Source: Hygrophila difformis
Taxonomy: Eukaryota > Streptophyta > Magnoliopsida > Lamiales > Acanthaceae
DNA length: 64,000 bases
Direction: 5' to 3'
NCBI GenBank assembly: GCA_030278955.1
Contig: JAOANR010000006.1
Span: forward strand, 12,952,157 to 13,016,156
Below are positions 33,201 to 44,300 of this stretch, piece by piece; position 1 is the first letter of the stretch, and every line of letters starts with the position of its first letter. A program made the translations under genes and the position numbers. The notes under the pieces are model-generated. The model saw nothing but the letters and a program-made list of their open reading frames with translations, had not been told where the DNA came from and made no database searches.

Positions 33201-36200
33201 ATCAAGACCGGCCCTGTGTACAAGGGTCTCAGCTAGAAGTTTAGTGTTTCTCATGTGTGTCTGGTATGCCCCTTATTTTTCTGTAATTATTTGTCGTATC
33301 ATTTGCATTACTCCAGTAAATAAATACTTTAATTTTTTTTTTCAAAATTATACTCCCTCCGTCCCATTAAAAGTGGTCACTATTCTTTTTTGGGGTGTCC
33401 CAATAAGGTTGACCACTTTCCATTTTTAGCAAATTAGATTAACATAAGCATGATTAAAAACCCAACAATAATGACAATGATACTTTCTGCACAAAATCCC
33501 TATATATGTTTAACCATTAATATCTCAAAATGGGTACAAATAAAAATTATATAAAATATATATTCTAAAACATACGATTAGACGATTCCAACAAGACCAC
33601 ACTTGACTATTTTTTTTTCTACATCATTATGATAACATTAAGTCAAAGTTAAATAATAAATATGGTTAAAAGTCAAATGTAGTCATTATAAATTAGATGT
33701 ATGGATTAGTCAAATTTAATCCCACTACTTTAATTACTAAACATCACAACCTAATTCCGGTGCCAAAAGAAAGTGGTCACTTTTAATGGGACGGAGGAGT
33801 ACTACGTACTGTGTGATATTGGCTGTGAACTGCTTTTGTTATGTACTTCTGCCCTGCTACATACGGCATAAACTTAAAATTAAAAAAACAATAAATCTTG
33901 GAGAAAAAAACATATAGGACATTTTAAGTTATTCACATTGCCACCGGCGCCATAACTCCAACATTAGTATTAGTATAACTCCAGCATTAGTTATTAGTAT
34001 GATATTGTCTATTTTGAGCAAAGCCTTTACGTTTTTATCTTTGAACACCTCTCAAAAGGCATGGTACTAATATTTCTCTATTCTTCCGACATGGGACATG
34101 GATTGGTTACCCAAATCCAGGCACACATGTCGAAGTAGTCATGAGTAGGGATGATAATGGATCGGAGGTGGATCGAAGAAGGGTAAATCCACCTCCATCC
34201 ATCAGTGTTATTTCATCATCCAATCCACCCATCATCCACTTAAAACTCAACCCAAATCCAATCCACCCATCAACCACGGGTGAAACGGGTGGATCGGGTG
34301 AGTAATGGATTTGAATGTATATATAAATTTGCAATTATTCATATTAAAAGTTAATTCATGTTTGAACATCGTAAAGTTTAGGAAACCATACCCAATTTGT
34401 TATATATGGAAGCGAAGTGTAAACGAAATAATAATATCCAAAAGTGGAGGAATCGAACACTGGGAATGAAAGAGTCAAACGAGAAAATTATAAAACATGA
34501 GTCTTGACATGAGGAAGATTAGTCGATAAGGCATTCATTAGCAATGAGTGATGTAATTACAGGGGAGTTGTGAAAGATTGGAACGGCGGAAGGGACCATG
34601 GAAGAAAAAAATGGAGGAAAAATCATTTGGTATATTTTATACTAAAATATATTGAGTATACATATTTATTAAAATATAACGGGTGATTGATGGTTTGGGT
34701 GGTGGGTTGGATGATGGATCGGGTGGTGGGTTGGATGAGCCTAGATCCATCTCCGACCCGATCCGTCACCCGATCCACCCATCACCCTATAAGAATCCAC
34801 CTTTTGTCGGATTTTCATCCATTTCGGCGGATCGAGTGGGTCGGACTTTGGGCGGGTGCGGGTGAAATTGTCATCCCTAGTCATGAGTCATGCACATGGG
34901 GAGTTTAGATCCGGGATCCCATAATTAAGATTCTTCCCCACTCCCGAGTCCCGAAGGTGGGCCAAGAACCAGATGGCATATGGTGCATTTGGCATTAAGG
35001 CATATACTGTAGTATATGAAGTAGTTAATTATGAGGTGCATCTGTCTCCATGTACAACAAGTAAAAAGAAAATAGGCTCAACATTAACTTGAGATTGATG
35101 CAATTTTACTACTTAATTTATGCCAGTTAGTTGTCACAGAATAACTACAAAAATATTATTAATACTAAGAATTATTGATCTAATTAATGTCGTGAGGGAG
35201 CCATGAATCTTTTCTGTAATGAAACAAGCCTGATGCCCTTTCCCGTGTCTTCACCATTGTCCTATTCCTAATTACTTATTATTATCTTTTCTTTTCTTTT
35301 TTTCGGTACAATTTAGAAAGCTCTCCTCCCCTAATCTCTCTGTTTCTTGATTTACAGTATTTTATTTTATATCCTTAAACTAGTTTGTACATTGACGAAA
35401 AAGTTAATCAACTTTAATTATTAAGTTTATTGTTTTCATCCACTCAATGTCACTAACCACCAAACGGGAATAAGAAATTTTGATTGCTCAGGTATCAAAT
35501 TAGTTTAGCTAGCTAGGTTTTAAAAATTCAAAATAAGAGTGCATGTATATCTAGCTAGCTAGATGTACTTAATTACTATTTAATTACATCATAACTAATT
35601 TTACTACTTAATTTATGCCAGTTAGTTGTCACAGAATAACTACAGAAATATTATTAATACTAAGAATTATTGATCTAATTAATGTCGTGAGGGAGCCATG
35701 AATCTTTTCTGTAATGAAACAAGCCTGATGCCCTTTCCCGTGTCTTCACCATTGTCCTATTCCTAATTACTTATTATTATCTTTTCTTTTCTTTTTTTCG
35801 GTACAATTTAGAAAGCTCTCCTCCCCTAATCTCTCTGTTTCTTGATTTACAGTATTTTATTTTATATCCTTAAACTAGTTTGTACATTGACGAAAAAGTT
35901 AATCAACTTTAATTATTAAGTTTATTGTTTTCATCCACTCAATGTCACTAACCACCAAACGGGAATAAGAAATTTTGATTGCTCAGGTATCAAATTAGTT
36001 TAGCTAGCTAGGTTTTAAAAATTCAAAATAAGAGTGCATGTATATCTAGCTAGCTAGATGTACTTAATTACTATTTAATTACATCATAAACTAATAATCA
36101 AACAATAAAGTCCTACACCGATCGAGTTAATAATGCATCTGTGCAACGTAACATTACTTTTTTTGTGGAACCAGGTATACAATAATATTGAGTCAAAGTT

Positions 36201-36779
36201 GAACAATGAACAGTGTCAAAAAATCAAACAAGACGTCTACCTGGGACGGAGGGAGTATTAATTATACTACCACGGCCCCTCTTTGGAGGAAGTATAACTC
36301 TACACTTGATTCAGGTTGGTATCTAGTAGCCTAGTAGTATTATGGAGTACGTACGTACATGTATACATAACAATTTTACATGAAGCGATGATGATACCTA
36401 TATATCTCATGAAATGTATGGATATATATATATATATATGAAATTATTATGAATATATATATATATATGTAGTGTCAATAATTGTAATAAGAAAAATCAA
36501 AGCAAGCTAAGGTAGAGACTACTAGAGAGATATATTAGTATATAGGAAGAAGAGATCGATCACAATTCACAGGCTCCCGTGGCCCCATATGCCATATCGT
36601 ATACCTTATCTTTTAGAGGTTGTATTTGTACACTAGTACTACATATATATATGCATGCCTTGTCCCTACTCTATATATACGTATTGTACAATCATAAATT
36701 CATAGTACTTGCTAGCTGTAATAATAAACGTCGCCCGCCAACTCTTAATTATGTACACTACTAATAATAAGTACTCATG

Positions 36780-36839
<60 letters not shown>

Positions 36840-37879
36840 GTCATGTGTATGTAAATATATATATATATATGAAAATACTAGTCCAATAATGAATGAGGAA
36901 GTAGGACAAAATAAACCCCTCAAACATTGATCAGTTAAAGAAGAAGTAATATACTCCATGTATATGTATGTATTCAACACTACCTATATATAGTCGACGG
37001 TACATTTATTAGTGATCTATAGAGGCCCCAAATAGTATAATACCACTCCAAATAGTATATAGGTAACAATACAGACAGCAGACATTATCACATTAAATAC
37101 AATGAATGTCTCTGTCTTCTTCCCCAAAAACACAGTACCAATTAATTGCCCTCAAATGAATCATTTAACTATATAGGAGTAGTATTTTCGCAAATTAAGT
37201 TCTTCAGTCTACTGCTAGCTAGGTTGAAATAAATCTCTGTAAATTAAAAACAATTCATCATGTGTGTGTCTATATATGTAGAAAAGCTTAAAATAAGTAG
37301 AAGGAAAAGAAAAAAAAAAAAAAAGAAAAAGAAGACTGAAAAAGGTAGCTAGGTTGTGCAGTAGTAAAAATGAAAAGTGGGAGTGATCAAGTAACCTAGC
37401 TAGCTGCTCTTCCAAAAAAAACAATAGCTCTTCCAAAAAAAGTAACCTAGCTAGCTAACCTTGGCAATCCGATACCAAAGATGGGAATCGAATGTGGATG
37501 CGGTGAGAATGACTTGGGGGAAGTCAGTGGCAGCCTTAATTGTCCCATTGAAGAAGACACCAGTCTCTACAAAAAAAGCGCGGGCAACGCCGTGGAGGGC
37601 CTCGGACCACCACTGGTAGTATGGGATGCCGAGGCGTGGAATGGCGGCGGCCTTGTTCACCAGTTGGGATATTTTCTCGTCCAACGTGAGGCGGGAGACG
37701 AGGTCGCGCGCACGGTCATCGATGGGGAGATCCCTGTGGCAGAATGGGTAGTAGGAAGAGGTTGTTGATGGGTTGGAGGCCGCATCATCATCACAGGAGA
37801 ATGGAGGAGGGTGGGATTGGGCTTTGCCACTGATGACCAATAGGAATAGGAATATGAAGAATGTGTGTAAGAAGGGCAT
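30212..37879 (-). CDS. GH3 beta-D-xylosidase, BXL1-like, secreted
   Basis: This cell wall glycosidase releases D-xylose (and often L-arabinose) from xylan and arabinan side chains. Six exons on the minus strand, 37460-37879, 32332-32634, 32051-32220, 31857-31954, 30914-31681 and 30212-30798, give 781 residues, the normal length of plant BXL proteins. Residues 1-22 form a signal peptide (hydrophobic [12 protein letters not shown]). The GH3 N-domain follows with [41 protein letters not shown] and ETPGEDPL. The motif YITSDCDAV carries the expected catalytic nucleophile, Asp at about residue 303. The GH3 C-domain includes [18 protein letters not shown] and [11 protein letters not shown] fibronectin III-like domain closes the protein. 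The first intron is 4825 bp and full of repeats. The gene converges on the xylulokinase gene. Confidence 0.95.
32728..33216. mobile_element. hAT-type non-autonomous element in xylosidase intron 1
   Basis: The inverted ends CAGGGCCGGTCCT and AGACCGGCCCTG, the adjacent coding-free interior and 8-bp flanking repeats TATACAAG (32720-32727) and TGTACAAG (33217-33224; one mismatch) are typical of plant hAT MITEs. A SINE-like fragment (CTCGAGTTTGAGCCTTTGTGTATT) lies inside near 33045-33070. Confidence 0.9.
33353..33799. mobile_element. Stowaway MITE in xylosidase intron 1
   Basis: The ends are CTCCCTCCGTCCCATTAAAA and TTTTAATGGGACGGAGGAG, bordered by TA. It is closely related along its length to the copy at 19427-19877, with a few small indels. 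Confidence 0.92.
34146..34879. mobile_element. hAT-type element with perfect 8-bp target duplication in xylosidase intron 1
   Basis: The element begins TAGGGATGATAATGGATCGG and ends TTGTCATCCCTA. It is flanked by identical GTCATGAG repeats (34138-34145 and 34880-34887). Subterminal blocks are rich in GGTGGATCGGG and its complement. No transposase frame is present, so it is non-autonomous. Confidence 0.92.
35102..36091. repeat. Near-perfect tandem duplication of a 495-bp unit
   Basis: Unit 1 is 35102-35596 and unit 2 is 35597 to about 36091. By eye the two differ at one internal base (ACTACAAAAATATT against ACTACAGAAATATT) and at the extreme ends. The unit has no coding frame and no terminal inverted repeats. 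It lies inside intron 1 of the xylosidase gene. Confidence 0.95.
36175..36255. mobile_element. Stowaway fragment (right end only)
   Basis: The sequence AATATTGAGTCAAAGTTGAA, then GGGACGGAGGGAG followed by TA, matches the right part of other Stowaway copies. The left part is missing. Confidence 0.65.
36783..36837. repeat. (ATT)n microsatellite in xylosidase intron 1
   Basis: About 18 uninterrupted TTA units. Nearby TA runs occur at about 36422-36440, 36455-36468 and 36857-36870. It is likely highly polymorphic. Confidence 0.95.
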
Positions 37880-37989
37880 TATTATTAATATTATTGTTTT
37901 GTTGCAGCTTTGATTTGATGGAGTAGTAGTATGTCAAAGGGAAGCAAAAGGAAATTAGTATTAAGGTGGAAGTTGAGTTGAGCATATAC

Positions 37990-37997
37990 TTTATATA
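37990..37997 (-). promoter_or_regulatory. Candidate TATA box of the xylosidase gene
   Basis: On the minus strand CTATATAAAG lies about 110 bases before the ATG at 37879, a canonical plant TATA sequence and distance. A start about 30 bases downstream would give a leader of roughly 80 bases. Confidence 0.6.
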
Positions 37998-37999
37998 GG

Positions 38000-38647
38000 A
38001 GCATATGTACTACATGTACATGTCACTCCTCTAGGTCTCCACTCCTAATCATCCTCTCCCTTTATTAAAGTAAGTTTGGTCGAGTAGGTGGGTGGGGGAA
38101 AAGAGGATTCAAATTAAACGGATGGATGGGTCGTGCGTATCAAGTTTTGGTTTTCTACTACTAGCTACTAGCTAGTACTAGTACAACATAACAGTGCCTG
38201 GCATGTCCTATTATTATTAATTCCCCCAAAAATCTGCTGCCCGTCTTTTTTGACAAAATGAATGCAATACCATTTTTTAAATTAAATGAAAATACCAAGT
38301 TTTGTCTTTGGGTCACACCGAGTCAAATTATAATGGGCCCAATGACCACCTACAACTTCACTCCGAAATTTGTTTTCGAAATGGACAAATTTGCCCATAA
38401 CCTTTAAATATATATATATATATATAAAAAAAAAATTTTAATGTGTACAACAAGGGATTCCATATTTCCATTACAATTTTACTACAATTAAACCCGTACG
38501 TGTTGCCACTCTTGTGAAAATAGTACAATTCTTACTATGTTCATCCTTTGTTCCGTAAATGCAATTTCTTTAATTAAAATAAAAGCGAATTTTCTTCTTT
38601 CTTTCATATCCATGCTGGAGTGGAGTGGAGGATTCACCTTACATATC
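38000..38647. other. Upstream flank of the xylosidase gene, no gene seen
   Basis: Intergenic DNA with a TA run at about 38407-38427 and an ACTAGCTACTAGCTAGTACTAG low-complexity block near 38158-38182. No coding signal. Confidence 0.4.
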
Positions 38648-38655
38648 TCTCTCAC

Positions 38656-38826
38656 CAGGGGCGGATCTACCCCTAGGCCCGGTGGGGGCCTCGGCCCCAC
38701 CTCAAATTTTAAAAAAAAAATTATTATTACTTTTTTTTTATCAAATTTTATTTTTTTATTTTTTTTACTTAAGATTAAAAAAATAGATTCCGGCCTTACT
38801 CTCGAAAAATCATGGGTCCGCCACTG
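38656..38826. mobile_element. hAT-type MITE, 171 bp
   Basis: The left end is CAGGGGCGGATCTACCCC and the right end ATGGGTCCGCCACTG. Perfect 8-bp duplications TCTCTCAC flank it (38648-38655 and 38827-38834). The interior is A/T-run rich and non-coding. Confidence 0.93.
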
Positions 38827-38834
38827 TCTCTCAC

Positions 38835-39450
38835 GGTACAACTTGGATTAGCAATGCTCTGATAGTGTTTTTTTCATAAGCAGCAAGCAAGCTGGTTTTC
38901 ACTGGCCATCGACTCAAGAAGTGGTTTAGGTACAGGCAACAGCAAGTACAAAAGTGATACTTGAACACCAAAAATGATGGCAATCTATAGGAGTGACGCA
39001 TACATATATGAAAAAATGATGGTTGAATTTGTTGCGTTTTTCAATGAATTTAGGAATGTGATGGAAAGCGGGCATCATACATCATTTTACACTGTGTACA
39101 CATTATTACTGTAGCTTGGCAAATTTTTTGACGGCATAGTAACTCCATTGATCAACTCATATATGGTCGTATGGACTTGGATTGGATTGGATTTGGATGT
39201 ATTGACAGCCGACAGGACATGTGTTTTGGAATTAATGGGGTGGGCTCTATAACTAGAAGACAGTCAGAGATTGGGCCTGGATAGGCCGCGCTTTGAATTA
39301 TGCCTTTTAAGTTTTTAACCTTTTTGGGTTAACTTTGTTTCATTCATTCCATTTGGATTATACTTATTATTCCTTCTATATTGTTCAATTCAATTTATTA
39401 CTTTAATAATTAATTATACACATTAAGTATTCAAAATTTAGAAACAAGAC
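38835..39450. other. Intergenic DNA, no gene seen
   Basis: No supportable feature. The sequence is mixed in composition without transposon ends or splice-consistent frames. Confidence 0.4.
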
Positions 39451-39716
39451 ATTTGTGAATGGGGCGATCAGAAGCTTGAGGTTCACGGTCGCTACTTGGC
39501 AATGGCAGAGCCAGCTGGCTTTGTTCATGTGTTCGATGTACAATCTGGTTATTCAAGAGTGCAAGAAATCGATATCTTTGGCGAGATTGCTGGAATCTCC
39601 TTCAGCCCCGATAATGATTCACTGTTCGTGTGAGCATTTCGGACAGGACATATGGTAGTTTAATGGAGTTCAATCGCAAGCGCCACAACCGCCACTACTT
39701 GGACTACATGATTTAG
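39451..39716 (+). pseudogene. Broken WD40-repeat protein fragment (C2A9.03-like)
   Basis: The first part translates with YLAMAEPAGFVHVFDVQSGY, then QEIDIFGEIAGISFSPD and SLFV, and the second part, one frame over, with DRTYGSLMEFNRKRHN and HYLDYM before a TAG at 39714-39716. Together these resemble the C-terminal WD40 region of the plant proteins annotated as uncharacterised WD repeat protein C2A9.03-like. An in-frame TGA and a frameshift lie between the two parts near 39630-39645. No upstream or downstream exons are seen, so it is a fragment, possibly a retrocopy. Confidence 0.8.
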
Positions 39717-39719
39717 CTC

Positions 39720-41387
39720 GGTGAAAAAGGCATGCGCGCCAACTGGAACTTGTGAACAACATAAAAAAGACCAAAACTTGGCATAGGTAGAATTTGGGGA
39801 TGTAAAGTTGAAATAACAATATTTGGCACGGGTAGAATTTGGTCGGCGTTTGCCTCAGAAAATGTTCTCATGTCCTATAAAAATAACGAAATCAACAAGA
39901 AAAAAACACAAGATGGCTGAAAAACTTCCTGCGATGTTTTGAAAGGCACTTAACAATAAAACCTGCAACAACGTATTTTTAATGTCCATTCAAAACAATG
40001 ACGCCTATATTTAAGAAGAAAAAAAATTCAAAAAATAAGGAATATCAATTATCCTCATTTTTGGATTGAGTTAGTTAATTCTATCACGATTTTTTCGCTC
40101 TAATACTGTTGGCCGCTTATCTTTCAAAGGTTACTCTTAACGTTGTTCCCCAAAACGTTGAGTTTATTCAGAGCCTTCCATCAGATACCATCTCTTCCTT
40201 ATAATGAAGTATGTAACTTGTGGCATTTAAGAACAGTTTTGATTAAAGACTATGTAGCAAGGCTGTTTTCTTCTTGATGGTCCCCTTTGTGACCTGTTTT
40301 AGAGATGCTGTTGCATTCTGCATAAATATTCTGAGTTCTCAAAATGTTTCTGATGAAATGGAAAGGGCTTGAAGCCGATAAACAATTTTATGGTGTCGCC
40401 TACTTACTTGTCAAGCAAAATGACCATTTCTTCTTGCATATCCTTGGCCATGGTGGAATGATATCGAGGTGTTGTTCGATTTCTTAAAATTTAGGGGCTT
40501 TGGGGAGTTTTATATTTTAATCATTTTATATCAAAACAATAGTAATACATTTCTTTACACTAGCGAATTGCACCTCGCAAACAAAACTATTCTTAGTAGC
40601 TTTTGAGAGCTTTCAATAGCTACTTTTCTATTTAATTAATTTTTCTAACTGTTTTAAAAACTACAACTATTGTAAGAAAACATTTTATGTCAAATTAAAA
40701 ACTTCAACCCCTAACAAAATTTCAACTCCCAACAACTCTAGCTCGTAACTACAGCTAGTCAGCTCCCTACAATTCTAGCTCGCAAGTACCCTTCAATTCT
40801 AACTCGCAACTACAGCTAGTCAGCTTCCTACAATTCTACCTCGCAACTACAACAATTCGTGCAGAACACAACCAAAGTTTCTGAAATGTACTTTGATGCT
40901 CTTTGCATTTGTTTAATAAAGCTTTCTTTCCCTTTCCTAATGAAACAAAGAAAAGAAAAGGAATTTGATTCTGTTGCATCACCATTCAGTTCTGTTCTCA
41001 TCACATTCGAGAATCATCAATTTAACCTTCTAGCCCTACCATTTTTCCTTTATTCGTCACAATCAACCATTTCGATAAAAGCTAATAACAACAATAACAA
41101 TAATAATACAGAGGAGAAGCTGCAGCCTGAAGGTGAACACATTTGCATAACACTTCCATCTGGAAAAAAAAATATATGAATACATTTAAACAAAATACAT
41201 CTATTTAATTTTTTTTCACTACGCGTAATTATTTAATTAATTCCACCAAAAAAAGTAAACCCCATTTTACAAAACAGAAAACATCCAACAAATCTACCAT
41301 CTCAATCGAACATGATCTTTTACCTTCCTAAAGTTTTAAGTGCCCAATTCTTTGACCAAAAAGCTCTCTCCAATTGAAAAAAAATTA
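39720..41387. repeat. Intergenic DNA with a small minisatellite
   Basis: No gene is supported. At about 40739-40855 the phrase CTCGCAACTACAGCTAGTCA with GCT-CCTACAATTCTA recurs in a 37-bp plus 24-bp pattern, so the full unit repeats about every 61 bp. The frame at 40859-41179 has no family resemblance and abuts the 3' side of the ERGIC3-like gene. Confidence 0.5.
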
Positions 41388-44300
41388 TCAGCTGAACTTG
41401 CCAATTTCCATTTTCTTCTTGATGGCCTTTTGGCCATGATAAATGAAAGAGTCAATTATCCCCGAGACCGTGAATACCCCTGTATCGGTAAGATTTGTGT
41501 GAAAAATAGGGCTAGACAAGTTGAAATGAAGCTTTTCAAAGAAGAGGAGGAGTTACCGCCAACAATGGCACAAACATTCGTCAGAAAATGTAAGAACGAA
41601 ACGTGCGCCTCCGTAAAAGTCACCTGTTTGAAATTGATTCAAAATTTGTTAAAAATAAATTTAATTTTGTGTAAGTAGAATTTTTTTGTGTTTTCATGCA
41701 TATCGCCATTTGATTAACACATGATCTCCGTGCGAATAATATTTCATCAAAAGAGAAGTAAAGAATATCTGATGAAAGGATATTGTACATATGGAACAAA
41801 AAAATGGCAGCTGGGGGTTGCAATTGATGAAGAAATTGACAGCTATTAACATAAAAACTACGGGTTGTCTCAGTACAACATATTACTGACCTTAATCGGA
41901 GAGAGATCATAGATGAAAAATACACCAGGAATCGATCGGAGTTGGCCCAACTCCGATCCTTTCACATGCTCTGTCACTGAAAACTGCAAGAAGCCGAAGG
42001 TTGTTTTAATATAATGCACTTTCCAAATAAGGAAAGGTATTACATACATAATTAATGGGTGTGTGTTTAAATGCATAGATTTTAAAGGGCATCCATAGTT
42101 TAGCAATGCCGCCTAACCAAATAAGGACAACAAAATTCGGTACATTTGAAACATTGACCAAAGTAAGCAATGAGAAATATACAGTTCAATGATGAAAAAT
42201 ATTATAATCAATATAATACAGCGATAAAAGTTCAAAGGTATGTTGAAAAAAATGAGCAATAAGTAAAGCATGATGCTAAAGTAACTCAACAAGTATAATC
42301 AATAAAACTGAAGATAATCATGATGTGCACTTGAGCTTTGGCAAAGAGAAGTGATGAACTGAAATTTCTAAATTTAATATACTATGTCATAATTCTATTG
42401 TAATTGAAAAAGGAAATTATTCCAAACTAAAAATTGATAAACTACAGAATCAAACCAAATCTTTTTGTTTTTCATAGTTAGATTTTGGTACAAAACTTCC
42501 GGGCTGCCAAATATTCAATTTGATATAGTTCAATCTTAAAGTTCATGTCTTTTTAATAAGAATAATAAAGTAGGAGTGTGAAAATGTACTTTTTTTAGTA
42601 AAGCTCATAAATGGTAACGATAACAGAACCTGATTTGACTGGATTGTGTGGCCATCAACATCTGTGAACACAGTGGGTACCACCTGCAACATTGATCAGC
42701 TTCATTAAACTGAAAACGATAACTTACAGACTTGCAGCAGCAGTTCATCAAAACAATAATCAACAGAAGACAGGAACATAGATCTTTCTTTTTTACTCGC
42801 ACAACTTTTTACAGAGATAGCCATCAATGGGATCAAACTCCTAAACCCATGCGGTAATAAGCTGTGGGCATCACTAGGAAGCCCTAGAGCAACAAGACTT
42901 CGATGGCGACATTATATATGTCAGCAGCATTGCATCATATTTTGTATAACAATTTTGATGAATGAAATAAACAATGCATGGTAAAATATTTTGCCAAGGA
43001 AAATGTTATTGTTTTTATTCTACAAGATCAATTTTTGTGGGTCTATATTCTATGCCACAGTAACGTTTTGAAAAATATATATCAAGCTTAACATTTAGGA
43101 TGTTCCTAACTAAATCTCCGAAAAGCTCAATCGGCAAGAGCAAATATAGAACAAATTAACAGAGGAGACTTGAACATGAGAAGACCCTTGGCTTGGCTCT
43201 ACTAAACATGTATGAGTCCACTAAACATATACTATGAGTCTTGACATATAAGAACAAAGTGCACCCCTAAGATGTTTTAAGCTGAATGGATAAAAGAGTT
43301 AAATAATAATTTTTTTTTTAAAAAAAAAAAAACAAACAAACAAAACAAAAAAGAACTTTGGAGTGAGACATTTTGAATCAAAATGTTCTATGCTAAGTAG
43401 GGGAAATACAACATATATAGTGTCACCTTAGTAATTATAAGGTTAACAACATGATCTATGTACAACGTGAAGGCCAATAAGTATAAAGACGTTCAAAGAT
43501 GTAGGTAGGACCCATTCTTGAAGAAAATATTGACAAAAGATACATTACACAGAATATGATATACTAGTAAGATAGAGAAGTTCAGAATGCTTGATCTTCT
43601 GGTCTCAACTATCTTACCAATGGACAGAACTCAGGCCAAAGGCCCAATCCAAAGGACTATGATGCTAAAATGTAGCAAAACACAAACCGCTAACCTTGAG
43701 GAAATATTCATACATCGCATTTGGTGTTTGTTGTGTCCATTGTACACTGTATGCAAAATAAAATCAGATACATGATGTATTACATGTAAGGGAAAACTAT
43801 TCAGAGATGGGAAAAGGTGCATCTCTTATAGATGAAAAAAATCAGTACCTGTCAAGTGGATTCACAACACCAGGGAAGTAATCTCCAAATGCTAACTTGT
43901 TAATTTTGTGGCTTACCTGCAGTGCAAATTGAAAATCAATTAGATTAGGATCCATTGATATTAACAGTGTATCTGACATGAAAGAAAAAGTACTTCCTCC
44001 ATTTTTTATTTCTTGCTACGGACCCACAACGCACGCAATCCAATGTACATTTTAAACCATTAATAACTCAAGTTCGGTACAAGTAAAAATTCTAAAAGTT
44101 CAATATTTAAAAACTACAGGACGAGACAATCTAACAAGATCTCATTTGGCTATATTTAACTTGTACAACTATGATAAAACTTTAAATCAAAGTGTGTGTG
44201 TGTGTGTGTGAACAGCAGCAACAAACCACATGTTGCAAGAATAAAAAACTGAGGAAGTAATTTTTAAGTAAAACCATGAAATGCAGCAAATATAAAGGTT

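Noticed and set aside
40140..40490. Possible retroelement leader or gene fragment
   Set aside because: A short minus-strand stretch looked weakly protein-like, but stops interrupt it and no family could be named.
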